Shown piece by piece: positions 1 to 12,013 of a DNA stretch of 64,000 nt. The DNA is from Marvania coccoides (lineage: Eukaryota; Chlorophyta; Trebouxiophyceae; Chlorellales; Chlorellaceae). The stretch lies in contig OY978098.1 of assembly GCA_963854735.1 (NCBI GenBank), positions 997,501 to 1,061,500 on the forward strand. Reading direction: 5' to 3'. Every line of letters begins with the position of its first letter. Position 1 is the stretch's first letter. Under the pieces are notes generated by a model. It did no database searches. It had not been told where the DNA came from and saw only the letters and a program-made list of their open reading frames with translations. Both the position numbers and the translations under genes were made by a program.

Positions 1-3000
1 ACAATGAAGTCCTCAAGCTCAGACAGCTCCCCATCTGCGCCCTCCCCAGCAGCCCGCCGGGATTCCGCCACAATGGCCCGCAGATAAGGGTTTTGAATGT
101 CCTGCAGTCGCTTGCGACGCTGGTAGGCACTCCGCTGTTCTGCGGCCTGCGCCCCTCCTCCGGCACCGCCAGCAGGCACACCCCCAACCACACCTTGAGA
201 GCCCCCAGGCCCTTCTACGTCTAAATCCGAGCTGTTCACCGCATCAGCGGCGCCGTCGCCAACTTCTGAACAACCGTCGGTGTTGGTGGGCAGAACGAGC
301 GCAGGCGCGGCTTCCAGGCCTCGCAAACCAGCCACATACAGTGGGGACTGTCCCTTCATGGAGCGCATCAGCTCCAAGCACGACGTTTGCAAGTCTGATG
401 CTTGCTCGATCGCTGCCGCCGCCGCCCGCGTCGCTGCAGCGTCGCCCAGGCCATTAGCGTCGTCCCCCACCGCTCTCACAGCCTGCATGAACTCGGAACC
501 GAGCCCTAGGAAGCTGGAGTGTGACTCAATAGCGGCCAGGCTGTCTGCCTCGCCGTCTAACAGCACAGTAAGGCCTTTTGCCACCGAGACGCATGCGCCA
601 CAAATAGCCTCGATCAGAGCAGCTAAATGGGCTTCAGCGGCAGTTCCGAGGATGATTGTAGGGCTGGTCACAAGGGCTGCTGCTGCTGCGCCGTTTTCTT
701 CAGGAAATCTGGCTTGATCCGCTGCCGCCGCCGCTGCTGTTGCCGCTTGGCTCCTCTCCTTGCTCAGGCGCATCGCCGCCGCTGCGCAGGAGTCCATCAG
801 AGGCAGCGCCACGGTTGCATCCTCGCGGCACTCCTCCAGCGCCTCTCCCGCGCTGTCAGCCAGCAACTTCAGCAGCTGCTCAACCCCCGCTGATTTAATC
901 AAAATAGAAGCAGAAGCTGACACAAAGGGGTGTCCCCCCGCCTCTGGCGCGTTCTGGGTGAGCCACTCCGGCTTGGGGCATGCCGCGGCGGCCACGGTGG
1001 GGCGCAGCACCAGCCACAGCACCGCCGCAGCATAGGTGGCAGCGTCAGTGGCCTCCATAGCGCCTACAGCGGCCAGCCGCGGCAGCGCGCGCGCGGTGGC
1101 GGCGTCCAGCGCCGCAGCCATGAGCGGCGGATTGGTAAGAAAGCTGCGCACCGTGCTGCCGACATATCGCAGCGGCATCCACTGTGCCACTCTGCTGCCC
1201 GCCGACAAAGCGGCCACAGCAGCCCTATCCTCCTCTTCTGCAGCAGATAACGCGGCGCTGGCGAGCGCCACGTACGCGGCGAGCGTGGGAGGTGTTGTCC
1301 GCCGCGCTGTGCGGTACAGCAGGTCTCTCAGCTGCGCCACAAAGTGCAGTAGCGTCCCGCCAGCGGCATGCACTTCTGCGCTCTTCGCGGACGACATCCA
1401 GATGCCGGCGCCGTGGTTTTTCTCTACCGATTTGAGTATCTCACGCACGGCATTGCGGCGCTGGCCTGCAGAGGTCAGACTGCCGTATACTTGGTGACAC
1501 GCTAGCGGGGTGGTGGCGACGGCACTCTCCGCCACCGCACGCACTACCTGCAGCGCCGCAGCCAGCGCAGCTTGAGCGGGGTTCACAATTGATGTTTGGA
1601 GCACGGTTTGAGGGAGGAAGAACCCGCCATTGCCGCTGCCGTCTGCCGCTGCTCCATCCCCCGCTGACCCAAAAATTGCATCAAAGGCGGCGTCAACGTC
1701 GGCATGGCGGGGTGCGGCGGCTGGCACTGGGTGTGCACCTTCATCATACCACTCCTGGTACGCAGAATCCTGCAAATTATCCAAAGAGCAAAAAGAAAAC
1801 TGTCAGATTATTTCAACGGACTCAACCAAAAGCAGGTAAAATCTTCTCAGCAGAAACGTACCCCCAGCAGGTCCACGAGCTTCTCTTTGTCGGCGATGTA
1901 GGCTTGCCACATGGCTTCTCTCTCCGACTCCTCCATGTGCAGCGAAGAAGACATCATCACTCGACCAAAACCCCGAGCTTTGCCTACCGGCTGCCCTCCC
2001 GCCTCTTCTTTCACAGGAAGAGGAGCCTCCCCTCCATATTCGCCTTCTGCTTCTACCTTCTCAGCTTTTACCTCCACATCTTCCGCCGCAGCTGCAGGTT
2101 CTGGCGCCATCTTTTGCGGCATAATCCGCCTTTTTGCAGGAGACGGTGCCGCCGCATTCTCATCACTCCCTCCTTCTCCCGTCGCCCCCGCTTCGCTCTT
2201 GACCTCCACGCACACCATTGCTGCGGGAGCCGTCAGCAGGCGCAGCACGTCAGCCACCGCGTCCTGCCCAGTCCCGCCTTTGCCACCGGATTTCTTTCTT
2301 CGCTTTTCTTGCCCTGCGCCGCCGTTCCTCGCTGCAGATCCCCCTCCACGCTTCCTCAAACCCCCAGGTTCCAATCCATCCTTCCCCATCTGCTGCTGCT
2401 GCTGACCCTCAGCTATTAAAAGCGAGTGCAGGTGGCGGGAGGTTGAAATGGCAGCATGGTAAGCAGGTCCAGCATGCACAGCAGCATGCGGGGCGACTAC
2501 CCCCTTGAAGCATGCCTCCTGCACCCGCATTACGCGAGCCAAAAAGTCCATCAAAGCCGGCGCAGGCTCCGAGGCAGGCAGCGAACTCCCGCTGCTGCTG
2601 CCACCAGCCAGAGAGGAATTTTCCGACGCTTCCCCGCCCCGCAGCTCCCTCCCCGACTCGGTCACCGCTCCATGAATGGTCTCCAGCGCGTGGGATGCCA
2701 CTGCAGGGGGCAGCGCCAGCGCAGGGGCTTCTAACGAGGCGGGGGCATCCAACAAAATATCCAATACAATACCGCAGGTAGAAAGATGCCATAAGCGAGG
2801 GGAGGCCTTGCTACGGGGTCTTGCGCCACCCCCCGCTTGCGCCAGCTGCGCCAGCTCCCATCGAACGGCCAGCAGCGCCGCGATGGCGGTAGATTTTCCG
2901 CTGAGGTGGTCAGGCACCAACTGAGGATGCTTTGCCGCAGCTTCTATCAAAACTCCAGCGGTGTGGCTAGCAGTGTGAATCATCTGCACCGTTTCTGCGC

Positions 3001-3976
3001 CCAAGCGAGGTGCTGCGGCCCCCTCAGCACCACCACCAGCGGCAGCACCTCCGGCACCCTTGCTGCTTTGTCGAATGCCAGATCCCAGCTGCAGCATGCG
3101 ATGCACCGCCTCCGGCCTGCCCATTTCGCCCAGCAGTGCCACCGCATAGGCGCTGACGGTTGCGTCGCCAGCTTGGAAGCTTCTCTCCTCCAAATCCAGC
3201 AGCACTTGCAGCGCTGGCGGCAGCGCCGGCAGCAGCGTGACGTGCACCTCTGCGCCCGCATTGGCAGCTCCAAACGGCTCCAAACCAGAAGATACCAGCT
3301 GCAGGCACGCACCCACCACCTCCTTGGCCGCAAAATGCAGCGCAGCGAGCACAGCGACAGCGGCGGGCCCGACGCTCAGCGCTGCAAGCGAAAGCAGCTG
3401 CTGTTGCTGCTGCAGTTGCGCCGACAGCGTGGCCCACCCTTTGGCCTGAGTGGTGGGTTCCAGGCAGGCCAGCGCCTGGGAGAGCAGCGTCGCCGCTCCA
3501 GGCCGCTGCATCAAATCTTCCATGTGGCGCCGCCAAAAGAGCTCCCACAGCCAAGGCTGGCGCTGCATGCCGTCCGCCAACGCCTCCACCACGGCTTCTC
3601 GAAGCTCCTCCTCCTCCTCCACATTCACGTGCGTGGTGTTGGAGTAGTCGATTGAATTTTGGGCAGCGGCAGAAACCACAGCAGCATGGTCCAACAGAAC
3701 GAGGATGCCGCGGGCTAGAGCGCGCTTATCTACGGCGGGAGTGACGTACAGCGAGGGCCTCGCCTTGTTTGCGACGTTGGACGGCTTCAATGTGGACTGG
3801 GCCTGCTGCAGGAGGGCTTGCAAGGCTCTGACGATTTCGCCGCCCTGCTTGGAGGAAAAAACAAGAGCACAGGAGTTGGTATTAGCGTTGCGTCAAATAC
3901 CAGAAAATTTGCGATGGTCTGCATTGCCATGATCACGCGCCTGCAACCTCGAAATGCTCGCGAGGAGCTCGTCCAT
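1..3976 (-). CDS. Large helical-repeat protein, 5' part (runs off left edge)
   Basis: I do not recognise this gene. Three exons are visible: 3976-3941, 3844-1862 and 1769 to the left edge, giving at least 1,260 residues without a stop. It starts MDELLASISRLQ. Most of it is Ala/Leu-rich helical sequence that looks like an alpha-solenoid (HEAT/ARM style). A charged low-complexity region with KKRRKK- and KRRIMPQK-type basic patches, which could be nuclear signals, lies around residues 480-640. Near the left edge come RRKRLQDIQNPYLRAIVAES and an acidic SELEDFIV stretch. Intron 1 keeps frame only with a GC donor (GCGCGT); intron 2 is GTACGT/GCAG. A nuclear scaffold or RNA-processing protein is possible, but that is inference. 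Confidence 0.7.
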
Positions 3977-4668
3977 AAATGAGGTTTCGCTAATCACAAG
4001 AAAAATTTCCGCTGCGGGACCCTCATAACGTGCGGTTTTAGATGCTGCATTTAATCAATATTTTTTGTGTTAAACAATTGCAAAAAGTAACAGTATATGT
4101 CGGCGAGATATTTGAGTTGAAGTTGGACAGGTGAGGGGGGCACTAGAGTTTCCTCCTCCTCCTCCTCCTCCTCCCAGGCAACATACATACATACATAAAT
4201 TACAGTGTTTAAAGTCCGCACTAAGGCCCCGTAGCAGACTGGCACCGAAGTGCAAGCAAGCAAGCAACACCAAGAGTTTTTGGAAGGCGGATGGATAGCC
4301 ATAAATTGAGGGTCAGTTCTGGCTCCGCAGTGGCCCACCACCATTTACAGGCACTGCATGCACACTAGACGGCCGCCAGTGGCACAACTGAATGTGTTCA
4401 GCTTATGCATGAGGCTCTTGAACGCAGTCTCCCGTCACTTTTACAATGCATAACTCAGTAAAGAGAAAAGGCAGCTGATTGCGCCACCGCTTTAGGAATA
4501 AGAAGGTAGAACACACTAGGAACACACTAAGAAGGTAGAACACTATTGACATAACAAAATTATGAAAACTTGGAATTCTGAAATGTACCTGCAGAGGAGC
4601 TGCGAAAAAGCAGCCGATGGGTATTATACATTCATAAAAATTTGCTTCAAAATAAAAAATGTCATTAT
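3977..4668. other. Intergenic region with simple repeats and dispersed repeat copy 1
   Basis: No convincing gene here. The AT-rich stretch holds a (TCC)n tract at about 4152-4174, a (CATA)n tract just after it, and one copy of a dispersed repeat at 4199-4258 that recurs at 14679-14749. The short open frames (for example 4403-4672 on the minus strand) are AT-rich, lack splice partners and resemble no family I know. Confidence 0.6.
4199..4258 (+). repeat. Dispersed repeat, copy 1
   Basis: About 60 bp from ATTACAG to GCAAGCA, containing TTTAAAGTCCGCAC and GGCCCCGTAGCAGACTGGCA. It matches 14679-14749 almost base for base, except that copy 2 has 11 extra bases after the CCGCAC. Both copies follow a CATACATACAT tract and lie between genes. 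I cannot assign it to a transposon family. Confidence 0.8.
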
Positions 4669-5701
4669 TCATTTAGGAGCTCCCTTAATTTTCGTCAGTT
4701 GTGTTGCCGGTTTTCCGCCTCGCCCCGCTCCTCCCTTCCTCGCCGCTGCCTTGGTCACCACCCTGGCCCTAGCTTGGCTCCGGCCCTGGCTGGCCGCGAC
4801 AGCGCTCGGCCCATTTGCGCTGCTGGGGAGAGATTTCGGCTGCAGCGCACCCTGGCTGGGCCCAGCTGTAGACTGAGTCGCCGCTGCTGCTCGGGGTGCA
4901 CGCACTGGCGGCTCCTCTCGTTCTCCATCCAAAATTTTGACGCACTTGTCCAGCACAGGGTCCCCTTTCGCTTTTTGCTGCGCCGGCCGGATTACGCTTT
5001 CCAGCATGCGCACTTTCAGGGCCTCCTCCGCCGCCGCAAAGGAGAGGTTGGAGCGCAGCACGCTAGCTTGCGCAGAGCTCAAGTTGCCTTGCAGCGAACC
5101 CTTCTCTGGCGGCAGCCTGCCCCCCCCCCCAAAAAAAAAACGGTTGAAAAAATCCAACAGAATTTGAGGTTCGTATAGCCTAGCCATTTTTAAAGATAAA
5201 TTCATGTTCTCACTTGATTAGGATGTCTCCTCTGCCTTTCACATAGTACAGCGCCCTCAGTACCGCCCCTTGTCCCCCATTGGCGATGTTCAGCTCCGCC
5301 TTTGGCCCGCCGCTGCCTTGCCGCCCAAAAGCGGTCCTGACCCACTGCAAGGTTTCTTCAGGAGTCTCAGGGTAGGTGTGATAGTCTTTGTTCTGCGCCG
5401 AGAGAGAAGGTAAACGGTTGTGAAGAGTGGGCGGCGGCACAGACAAAGTGCAAAATGGCAAAGCAGGGGCAGCGGAAGCCTCATTTCTCCCTCTCACGTT
5501 GCTCATGTAGCCTTGAAGGGAGGCGAGGGAAAAGGAGGAGGTGTAGGTGCATTGGTCTGTGAAGTCGGTGGCCTCAATCGTTCTGCGGTGAGAAGGGGAG
5601 AGAGGATTCGTCGGCGAACAGACATGTGGCGGCGAACAAACAAACCAAACAGCAAGGCGGCTCTGCTCACAGCTCATATTCGCCATTGATTTTTTCACCA
5701 T
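4669..5701 (-). CDS. Unrecognised conserved-looking protein, 311 aa
   Basis: Two exons, 5701-5214 and 5116-4669, joined by a GTGAGA/GGCAG intron; ATG at 5701. The middle reads like a folded domain (PEEETLQWVRTAF-like segment, then NGGQGAVLRALYYVKGRGD and AAEEALKVRMLESVIRP). The last 80 residues are Ala/Lys/Arg-rich and probably disordered. Inside the first exon, a stretch near 5490-5400 starts GTGAGA and ends GCAG without breaking the frame, so it may be an in-frame intron that shortens the protein. No function is assigned. It lies between the helical-repeat gene and GINS2, all on the minus strand. Confidence 0.6.
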
Positions 5702-6421
5702 TTATTCGGTAGACATATCTGGCGGCGAGGGGCGACGCGGTCGTTGCAAACTTGTCGGCAAAGCCGAAGATTTGCGTTTTTCCAAGCCCATCACAATTCG
5801 CCATGGTTCTGGCAGCCGGCAAGAGCGCTGGCTCTCGCCTTTTAACGTAGCTATTTTTTTAATTTTTTTATATAGACGCAGGAGCAAGACTCTTGCTTCA
5901 AGAGGCCGTTCCAAAGCGGCCGTTCCGGAACCTAATATTAGAAGCGCTTATAAGCGCCTTGACCCCAACCACCAACTCCATCTCTGAGCTGGTGCGCCCT
6001 TCGGGTCAGAGCCTGTAGCGAGCGGTGACAGGTCGGCTCTGGAAATTATCAACCTGTAAGCCTGTGGACCATGAGAGAGGAATTTCCAGAGCCGTCCTGC
6101 CGCCGCTAGAAAAAGGTTGTTCAAGCTGCCGAAAGCGCTCACAATTACTGTTTTCAGCTGTGAAAACGACGCTGTAGTCGGCATATGATCTTCAATGAGG
6201 CCAACTGCCAGCAATACATGCCATATTTTTATTTTAAACGTGATTTTAAAAAAGAAAATGAATGCACTGGCGGCGGTTGATTCGTGGCCAAGTCAACGTC
6301 ATCTTGATGAAAAGTACAAGTAAGGAGACACAGTAAGTTATTGAACCCAAAATATAGCGGCATAAGAAAGAGACGGGGGAAAAATGATACGAAAAAGAAA
6401 GAAATAGAGTACGAGGCAACC
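5702..6421. other. Intergenic region with a long imperfect hairpin
   Basis: This is the gap between the GINS2 stop and the next minus-strand gene. It contains a perfect 14-bp palindrome GCGCTTATAAGCGC at about 5943-5956 and a larger inverted repeat at 6027-6101 (listed separately). Short open frames on both strands show no splice or family support. Confidence 0.55.
6027..6101. repeat. Inverted repeat able to form a ~21-bp stem
   Basis: The left arm, 6027-6047, contains CGGCTCTGGAAATT. The right arm, 6081-6101, contains its exact complement AATTTCCAGAGCCG. The arms extend to about 21 bp with two mismatches around a 33-nt loop. It could be a small-RNA precursor, a MITE remnant or a 3'-processing structure of GINS2; the sequence alone does not decide. 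Confidence 0.6.
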
Positions 6422-7352
6422 TCAGCCGCCTCTCCTGAGTTGCCGCACCGGCTGCTGCTGCGCGTCCCCCGTGGGCTGCGCCGCCCCCAGATCCATCTCT
6501 CCCATCTTGCTGTACAGGTGAAACTGGTCCAGAGCGCCCGTGAAGAAAGCTCGCACCGCATTGAGCTCCATGCCCGACAGGTTGTTCAGCTTCACGGCAG
6601 CTGCCTCCTGCATCATGCCCAGACCCTGAAGAATCTTCTGGTGCCGTGTTTTCTGCACCAGGTTCACCAGGTCCCGCACCCGCCCCTGGTCGTCGCCAAA
6701 CACCTCTTTTGGCAGCGAATCTTGAGATCCGCCAGTGAACAAAGCATGAGCCACCTCCTGGTAGTGAAAAGGAAGCGGTTGGAAGCTGCCAGGGTCCTGT
6801 CGCTCCTGCTCCAGCGTATCTTCGTGATAAAAATGAGAAAAAATGAGTTTTTCTGTGTAGGAAACGGCGCTTGAAATATATTTAATAACTATGTGCTTAC
6901 TCTGCAAATTATCAACGGTCATCCACTCCGGCGCCTTTATGGTGCATTTTTTTCGCTTCCACAGCGCCAGCGCCAGCCATAGTGGCACCTTGCACTCTCT
7001 GTTTGGCAAGAATGGACCGAAAGTGCCCTGGGAGATAGAAAATGGAGCAAGGGCGGTGAATTTATAATTCGGTGCATGGTTGGGGGCTATTAAGGAGAAA
7101 TGGGCTGCGGCTGTGCTTACCATCATGCCGTGGCAGCTGCTATCGTGCGTTGGCAGCGAGAAATTCGGCACTATTGTCGTCATATCGTCTTTTCCAAAGA
7201 AATCAATCTGCACAAGATTTGAAAATAAAAGTGTGAGACTGGTGGTCAGGCGGCAGCTGGTTTCAAATAAAACTAGAATGGTGGCATCCTAGCAGCGGAC
7301 CAACCTCTTTTGGTGTGAACAGCAAAGCATCTGGCTGTCGAAGTGCTGCCAT
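6422..7352 (-). CDS. GINS2: GINS complex subunit 2 (PSF2)
   Basis: PSF2 is one of four GINS subunits of the CMG replicative helicase (Cdc45-MCM-GINS), acting at nuclear replication forks. Four exons (7352-7305, 7207-7121, 7027-6901, 6819-6422) encode 219 aa, slightly longer than the human protein (about 185). The A-domain is recognisable: IVPNFSL, GPFLPN, VPLWLALALWKRKKC and PEWM, followed by PLPFHYQEVAHALF. The C-terminal helices carry KLNNLSGMELNAVRAFFTGAL, matching the PSF2 pattern ahead of its end. All three introns are GT-AG. The Gln/Arg-rich tail is extra. Confidence 0.93.
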
Positions 7353-7703
7353 GATTTAAGACGCACGCCAGGGGCTCCACGGGTACAAAATGAGATTGTG
7401 GTGAGTGCTATATTCGTATAATAATGTAAAGATGGGTGATAATTGCACAGGAGCTGTGTCAAATTTGAAAAATCTAGCTACTAAGAAATTTTAGTACCTT
7501 CAATTCTTCAATTTCCAGTGCAAATAAAAATTAATTTAATCGTAATATCAGGTTCTTAGACCACACCTCTCAATTGGGCTGTCAGTGTGTCGGTGCATGC
7601 CCTTAACTCGCCGCACAAAATCTTTTCAATGTGCAAAAATAAATCGCTGTTCATCCTCGTTTCGTCCCCCCCTCGCTCCTCAAAGCGATGAGCGTCGCTC
7701 CCT
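7353..7703. promoter_or_regulatory. Head-to-head gap between GINS2 and the RecD2-like gene
   Basis: About 350 bp of AT-rich DNA between two divergent start codons. It must hold both promoters, but I see no clear TATA box or other defined element. The gene content on both sides (replication helicase subunit, DNA helicase) might suggest co-regulation; that is inference. Confidence 0.35.
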
Positions 7704-10700
7704 ATGGCAAGGAGGTTCCAGCCGTTCGTCCTAGAGCTTAAACGACATTTTTCGAGCTTCAAGTCCCCGCCGCCGCTGCCCTCAGCTTTATTGCCCCTTG
7801 CGCCAGATCCCGCTGCCGCAGCAATGTACCACCCCAGCAGATTGTTCAGCGGTAGTTCAGCGTCCACCAGCGGCATGTCAGGCGGTCTGTTTCAGCAGTT
7901 CTCCTCTTCTTCTTCTTCCGCCCATGCTGCCCGCCGCCAGCAGCGCGGCTCCCTCACGGCAGCTCGCGCGGAGTTTGACGCCGCCGCGGAGGTCGCAGCA
8001 TGGGAGCCGGCCGTTGACAGCGCCTCTTCGTTGCTGCTCAACCCCTTGCCAACCCTGAGAAGCGAGCCTCTCACTGCCACCCGCCAGCCACTGCCGGAGC
8101 CTCGTGCGGCGCCCAACCCCCACAAAAATATCGCCTTCACCGCCGTGGCTTCGATTACGGGCGAAGTCACGGTGGAAGGGACCGTTGAGCGGGTTAATTT
8201 CCGGTCTGACAGCTCCGACTATGCCGTGCTGCGCCTGTCCCTCTCCGCCGACTCTCCACCGCCGCCAGAGCCCACCACCGCCACCGCCAAAGCCAAGGCG
8301 AAAACAGACGCAAAAGCCGCCGCCAAATCCGGCTCCAAGCGCAGCGCCCGCCGCCGCAGCGTCACTGTGGTGGGCGATATTCCTCACGTGGTCGTGGGGC
8401 AGTCGCTGCGGCTGACAGGCGCCTGGGCGGTGCACCCGCAGTACGGGGAGCAGCTCAAGGTATCGCACTCTGAAAAACTCACTTCCGAGGCGTCTGTGGA
8501 CCTAGAAGCGTACCTGGGCGGTGGAGTTGTGCCTGGAGTAGGTCCCCGGACCGCTGAAAAGATGGTGGCGGGGCTGGGGGGCCGCGTGATGGAGGTGCTG
8601 GACTCGGAGGACGCAGTGGAGATGCTGTCGACGTGCGAGGGCATCGGCCCGGCCAAGGCCAAGTCGATCAAAGAAGGGTGGGACTCGAAAAAAACGGTGA
8701 GGCAATTTCTTTCTATCTATATTTCTTTATTGAGAATTCATTAAAACTGCTGTCTTTGTAATCAGCAATGCACCCAAGGTTTGAATGGGCACTATTATTG
8801 TAAAACGCATTGTGTTTGTTTGTAGGTGAGGGAGGCTTCCACGTTTCTTAAAGACGCTGGCGTGCCTAACGCCGTGGCGCAAAAAGTGGTGGAGCGGCTG
8901 CGCGAAAAGACGCGGGAGGCGGTGTTGCAGGACCCTTACCACGTGCTGCGCACCTTCAAAATGGTGCTGCCCACGATCGACCGCGTCGCCGCCAAGCTGG
9001 GGGCGCCAGCAGACCTTGTCAGCCGCGGCTCCGCGGCGGTGCTGCAGAGCCTGGCCACGGCGGCCAACCGCGATGGGCACACGTACCTGACGGCGGAGCG
9101 ACTGGAGACGGAGGCGAGGCGGATGTTGGAGGACCTGGGGAGGGCGCATGGTGAGTTGATTTATTAATAAGTTGTTTACGACCACGTTCCGTTGTTGTGT
9201 TTAAAAGCCTCCAAGGCTGGCATGGGTTTTATAATGCTAATATTTTCAATTTCACAGTCGCAAGTATGTCGTAATCACCATTAATTCTAATAATTTATTA
9301 CATATTTCGCCTCATTGCAGGCAACCCTTGGCCGCGTATGGACCTCCTCAAGCTGATCATGATGCAGCTGCACGCAGAGGGGGCGCTGGTGGCGGAGCCT
9401 GCGCCTGAGGCTGCGCCTTTCACCGACGCAGAGATCGCTGCCATCGCCTCCGACGGCTCCTCTGATCTGGAAGAAATCAAAGCAACGGTGAGCTCTCGGA
9501 CGGGGGCAACCGTTCTCCAACTGGAAGCCATGCTGGCCCAGTTCGGGGCAGCGCTGCCCGCGGTGCTCAACCTCCCCGTCGAGCACGCGCAGGTGCTGCT
9601 GAAGCGCTGCAAGCGGTTCTCTGCTGCCACCGCAAAAAAAGTGAAGGCTCGGTGGGACGCCAAGCCACCCCCGAAACGCGCTATGCTGCGTCCCAGCATG
9701 CGGATTGACGAACTGGAAGCTGCGCCTCTTGTGCCGCCGTTCCCGTGGACCCCAGGCGTGCGGTGCTACCTCCCTCGGCTGCATGCGGCGGAAAGGTCGG
9801 TGGCGGCGGCTGCTGCTGAGAAAGCGGCGCTGGCGACACCGCTCGAAGCCGAGCACCTGGGCAAGGTCGCGGAATGGATCCGGAAAAACCAGGAGCAGTG
9901 CGGGGTCGCTCTGTCGCAGGGCCAGATTGAAGCCATCAAGGCGGCTTCTGACGCCCCCATCATGGTGATCACCGGCGGGCCTGGATGCGGTAAAACCACA
10001 GTGGTGCAGTTCTTGGTGAAGCTGTGGTGCGCGCAGTCGAAATTAGTTGAGATTTGCGCTCCCACGGGGCGCGCAGCGCAGCGCATTGGCGACATTCAAG
10101 ACGTCCAGCAGCTGATAACGCCCTGCACCATCCACCGCCTGTTGGGCTACACCTACCGCGGCGGCAACTTCCCCAGTCCGAAACGCAGCGGTACCGCCGC
10201 TGCCGCCGCCGCCGCGCTGGCGGCTGAAGAGGCGGCTGACATGAGTGGCGGCGGCGGCGATGGTGGCTTCTTTTCTTTCAACGCTAAGAACACGTTGCAG
10301 GCCGACGCGGTGCTGGTGGACGAAGCCTCCATGCTGAGTCTGCCGCTGGCCGCGTCGCTGATGCAGGCGTTGGAGTCCAAAACGCAGCTGGTGCTGATAG
10401 GCGATGCCGATCAGCTGCCGCCGGTGGGGCCAGGCTCGGTCCTGCGCTCCCTCATCGCCTCCGGCATGGTGCCCGTCGTGGATCTGCGGGAGGTGTTCCG
10501 CCAGGCGGCGGCTTCTGCTATCGTTACCAGCGCCTTGGCGGTGCGGCACGGCAGAGTGCCTCGTCTCTATCGAGCGGAGCCCACCGCCGCCTCGCTGCGC
10601 GGCGCAGGCACCGACGCGCTCATCGTGCGCGCCCCCAACTCCGAATCCGTGCCCGAGCTGGTCTACAAGACCGTCAGCGCGCTGATGCAAGGCGGCAAAA

Positions 10701-12013
10701 ACGGCTGTGGGTTTGCTGAAAAGGACCTGCAGGTGGTTTCTCCCATGCGAAAGGGCCCCGCAGGCACGGGAGCGCTCAACCTCAGGCTGCAGAAGCTTCT
10801 GAACCCTCCGGGTCCCGGCAAAGCGGAGGTGGTGCAGCCTGGGGCGCACCCCGGCGACCGAGTGTTCCGCGTGGGCGACCGGGTGCTGCAGACCGTGAAC
10901 AACTACGACAAGGAGGTGTTCAACGGGGACCAGGGCTACGTGGTGGAGGCGGACCCCGGGCAGAAGCGGCTGGTGGTGGAGTTTGAGGCGGCAGCGACGC
11001 GAGGCAGCAGGCGGGGGTGGGAGGACAACGAGGAGCTCGCAGAGGTGGTGGATGAAGACGCAATGGCGGGTCTGCGGGCGCAAGGCATCGGCAGCGGTTC
11101 CATGTACACCAGGCCCAGCGCTGCCAGCGGTGATTTCAGCAGCGACGGCAGGATTGTCTACACAGGGATTGAGATGGGAGAACTGGAGCTGGCATACGCG
11201 GTGACGGTGCACAAAGCGCAGGGCGGGGAGTCGCGCGGGGTGGTGATGGCGCTGTCGCACGCGCACCGCCGCATGCTGTCCCGCTCGCTGCTGTACACCG
11301 GGCTCACTCGGGCCAAAGAAATGCTGGTGCTAGTGGCGCCAGAGGGGCATGACGACCCCCTGGAGATGGCAGTGGCTCGAGTTGAGGTCGGCACGCGGCT
11401 ATCGTCGCTGGAGGAGCGGCTGGAGGCTGAGAGGGTGGAGCGGAACCTTCCAGCCCTGCAATCGCGGGTGTACTCGAACGAAGAGGAGGTGCTGACCGGG
11501 CACGGCTTTGACGGCGCGGGTTCTCTGCATTTCGTCGATGCCACTGCTCCTGCCGCGGGCGGGGGGCAGAGTGAAGAACGCTCCGCTGCCGCTGTCGCTG
11601 CCGCTGAGCTTTGTCGTGCTTTGGGGCTGTCTGATGATGAGGTGGCGGCGCTGATCCCAGTGGTGAACGCTCAGATGGAGGCGCAGACGCAGCTGGTGGC
11701 GCTGGCGACTGTGCAGTCTCACCTGAAGAAGCTGAGGGCGAGGGCAGAGGGCGGAGAGCTGCCACCAGTGGCGGAGCTGCTGCGGCTGGCGCCGGCGCTG
11801 CTGGGCGCGTCCAGCGATTATTTCGACAGGGGCCTGGAGTTCTCCATCCGGCTGGGCCCGCTGCACAGCGAGGATGACGCTGCTGTTGCGGTCTCAAGCG
11901 GAGAAGAGGGCAGCTGGGAGGGGGGCAGCGCCGCCGCCAGCAGCACCAGCAGCAGCCTGGTTGACCAACTCAGGCGCGTCTGGAGCGCACGCCCATCGGC
12001 CGCTGTGGAGTAA
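7704..12013 (+). CDS. RecD2-type DNA helicase (ExoV alpha-like), probably organelle-targeted
   Basis: Superfamily 1B 5'-3' DNA helicase of the bacterial RecD2 type, 1,336 aa in three exons (7704-8696, 8826-9150, 9321-12013; both introns GT-AG). The Arg/Ser-rich first ~60 residues (MARRFQPFVLELKRHFSSF...) look like a mitochondrial or plastid presequence. Then come the RecD2 N-terminal OB-like segment (GTVERVNFRSDSSDYAVLRL) and helix-hairpin-helix repeats (VVPGVGPRTAEKMV, CEGIGPAKAKSI). The motor has Walker A GGPGCGKTT (Lys664), DEAS (773-776), GDADQLPPVG, REVFRQA and NNYDKEVFNGDQG, and ends with TVHKAQGGES and YTGLTRAKEMLVLV. A 240-residue C-terminal tail is unfamiliar. Poly-Ala/Gly inserts interrupt the motor. 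The family is common in bacteria and unusual in eukaryotes. Confidence 0.92.

Noticed and set aside
2837..3655. Plus-strand 272-codon open frame rich in Gln/Arg/His
   Set aside because: Antisense shadow of the large minus-strand gene; composition without domain character.
4235..4255. TGGCACCGAAG within the dispersed repeat considered as a retrotransposon primer-binding site
   Set aside because: No adjacent LTR, polyprotein or tRNA match that can be confirmed by eye.
5702..5914. Minus-strand 70-codon frame just upstream of the unknown gene at 4669-5701
   Set aside because: Ends before the next gene's ATG, basic low-information sequence and no homology; likely leader or promoter DNA.
10043..11266. 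Minus-strand 407-codon open frame across the helicase gene
   Set aside because: Antisense to the RecD2 motor domain, His/Arg-rich, no motif; a shadow.
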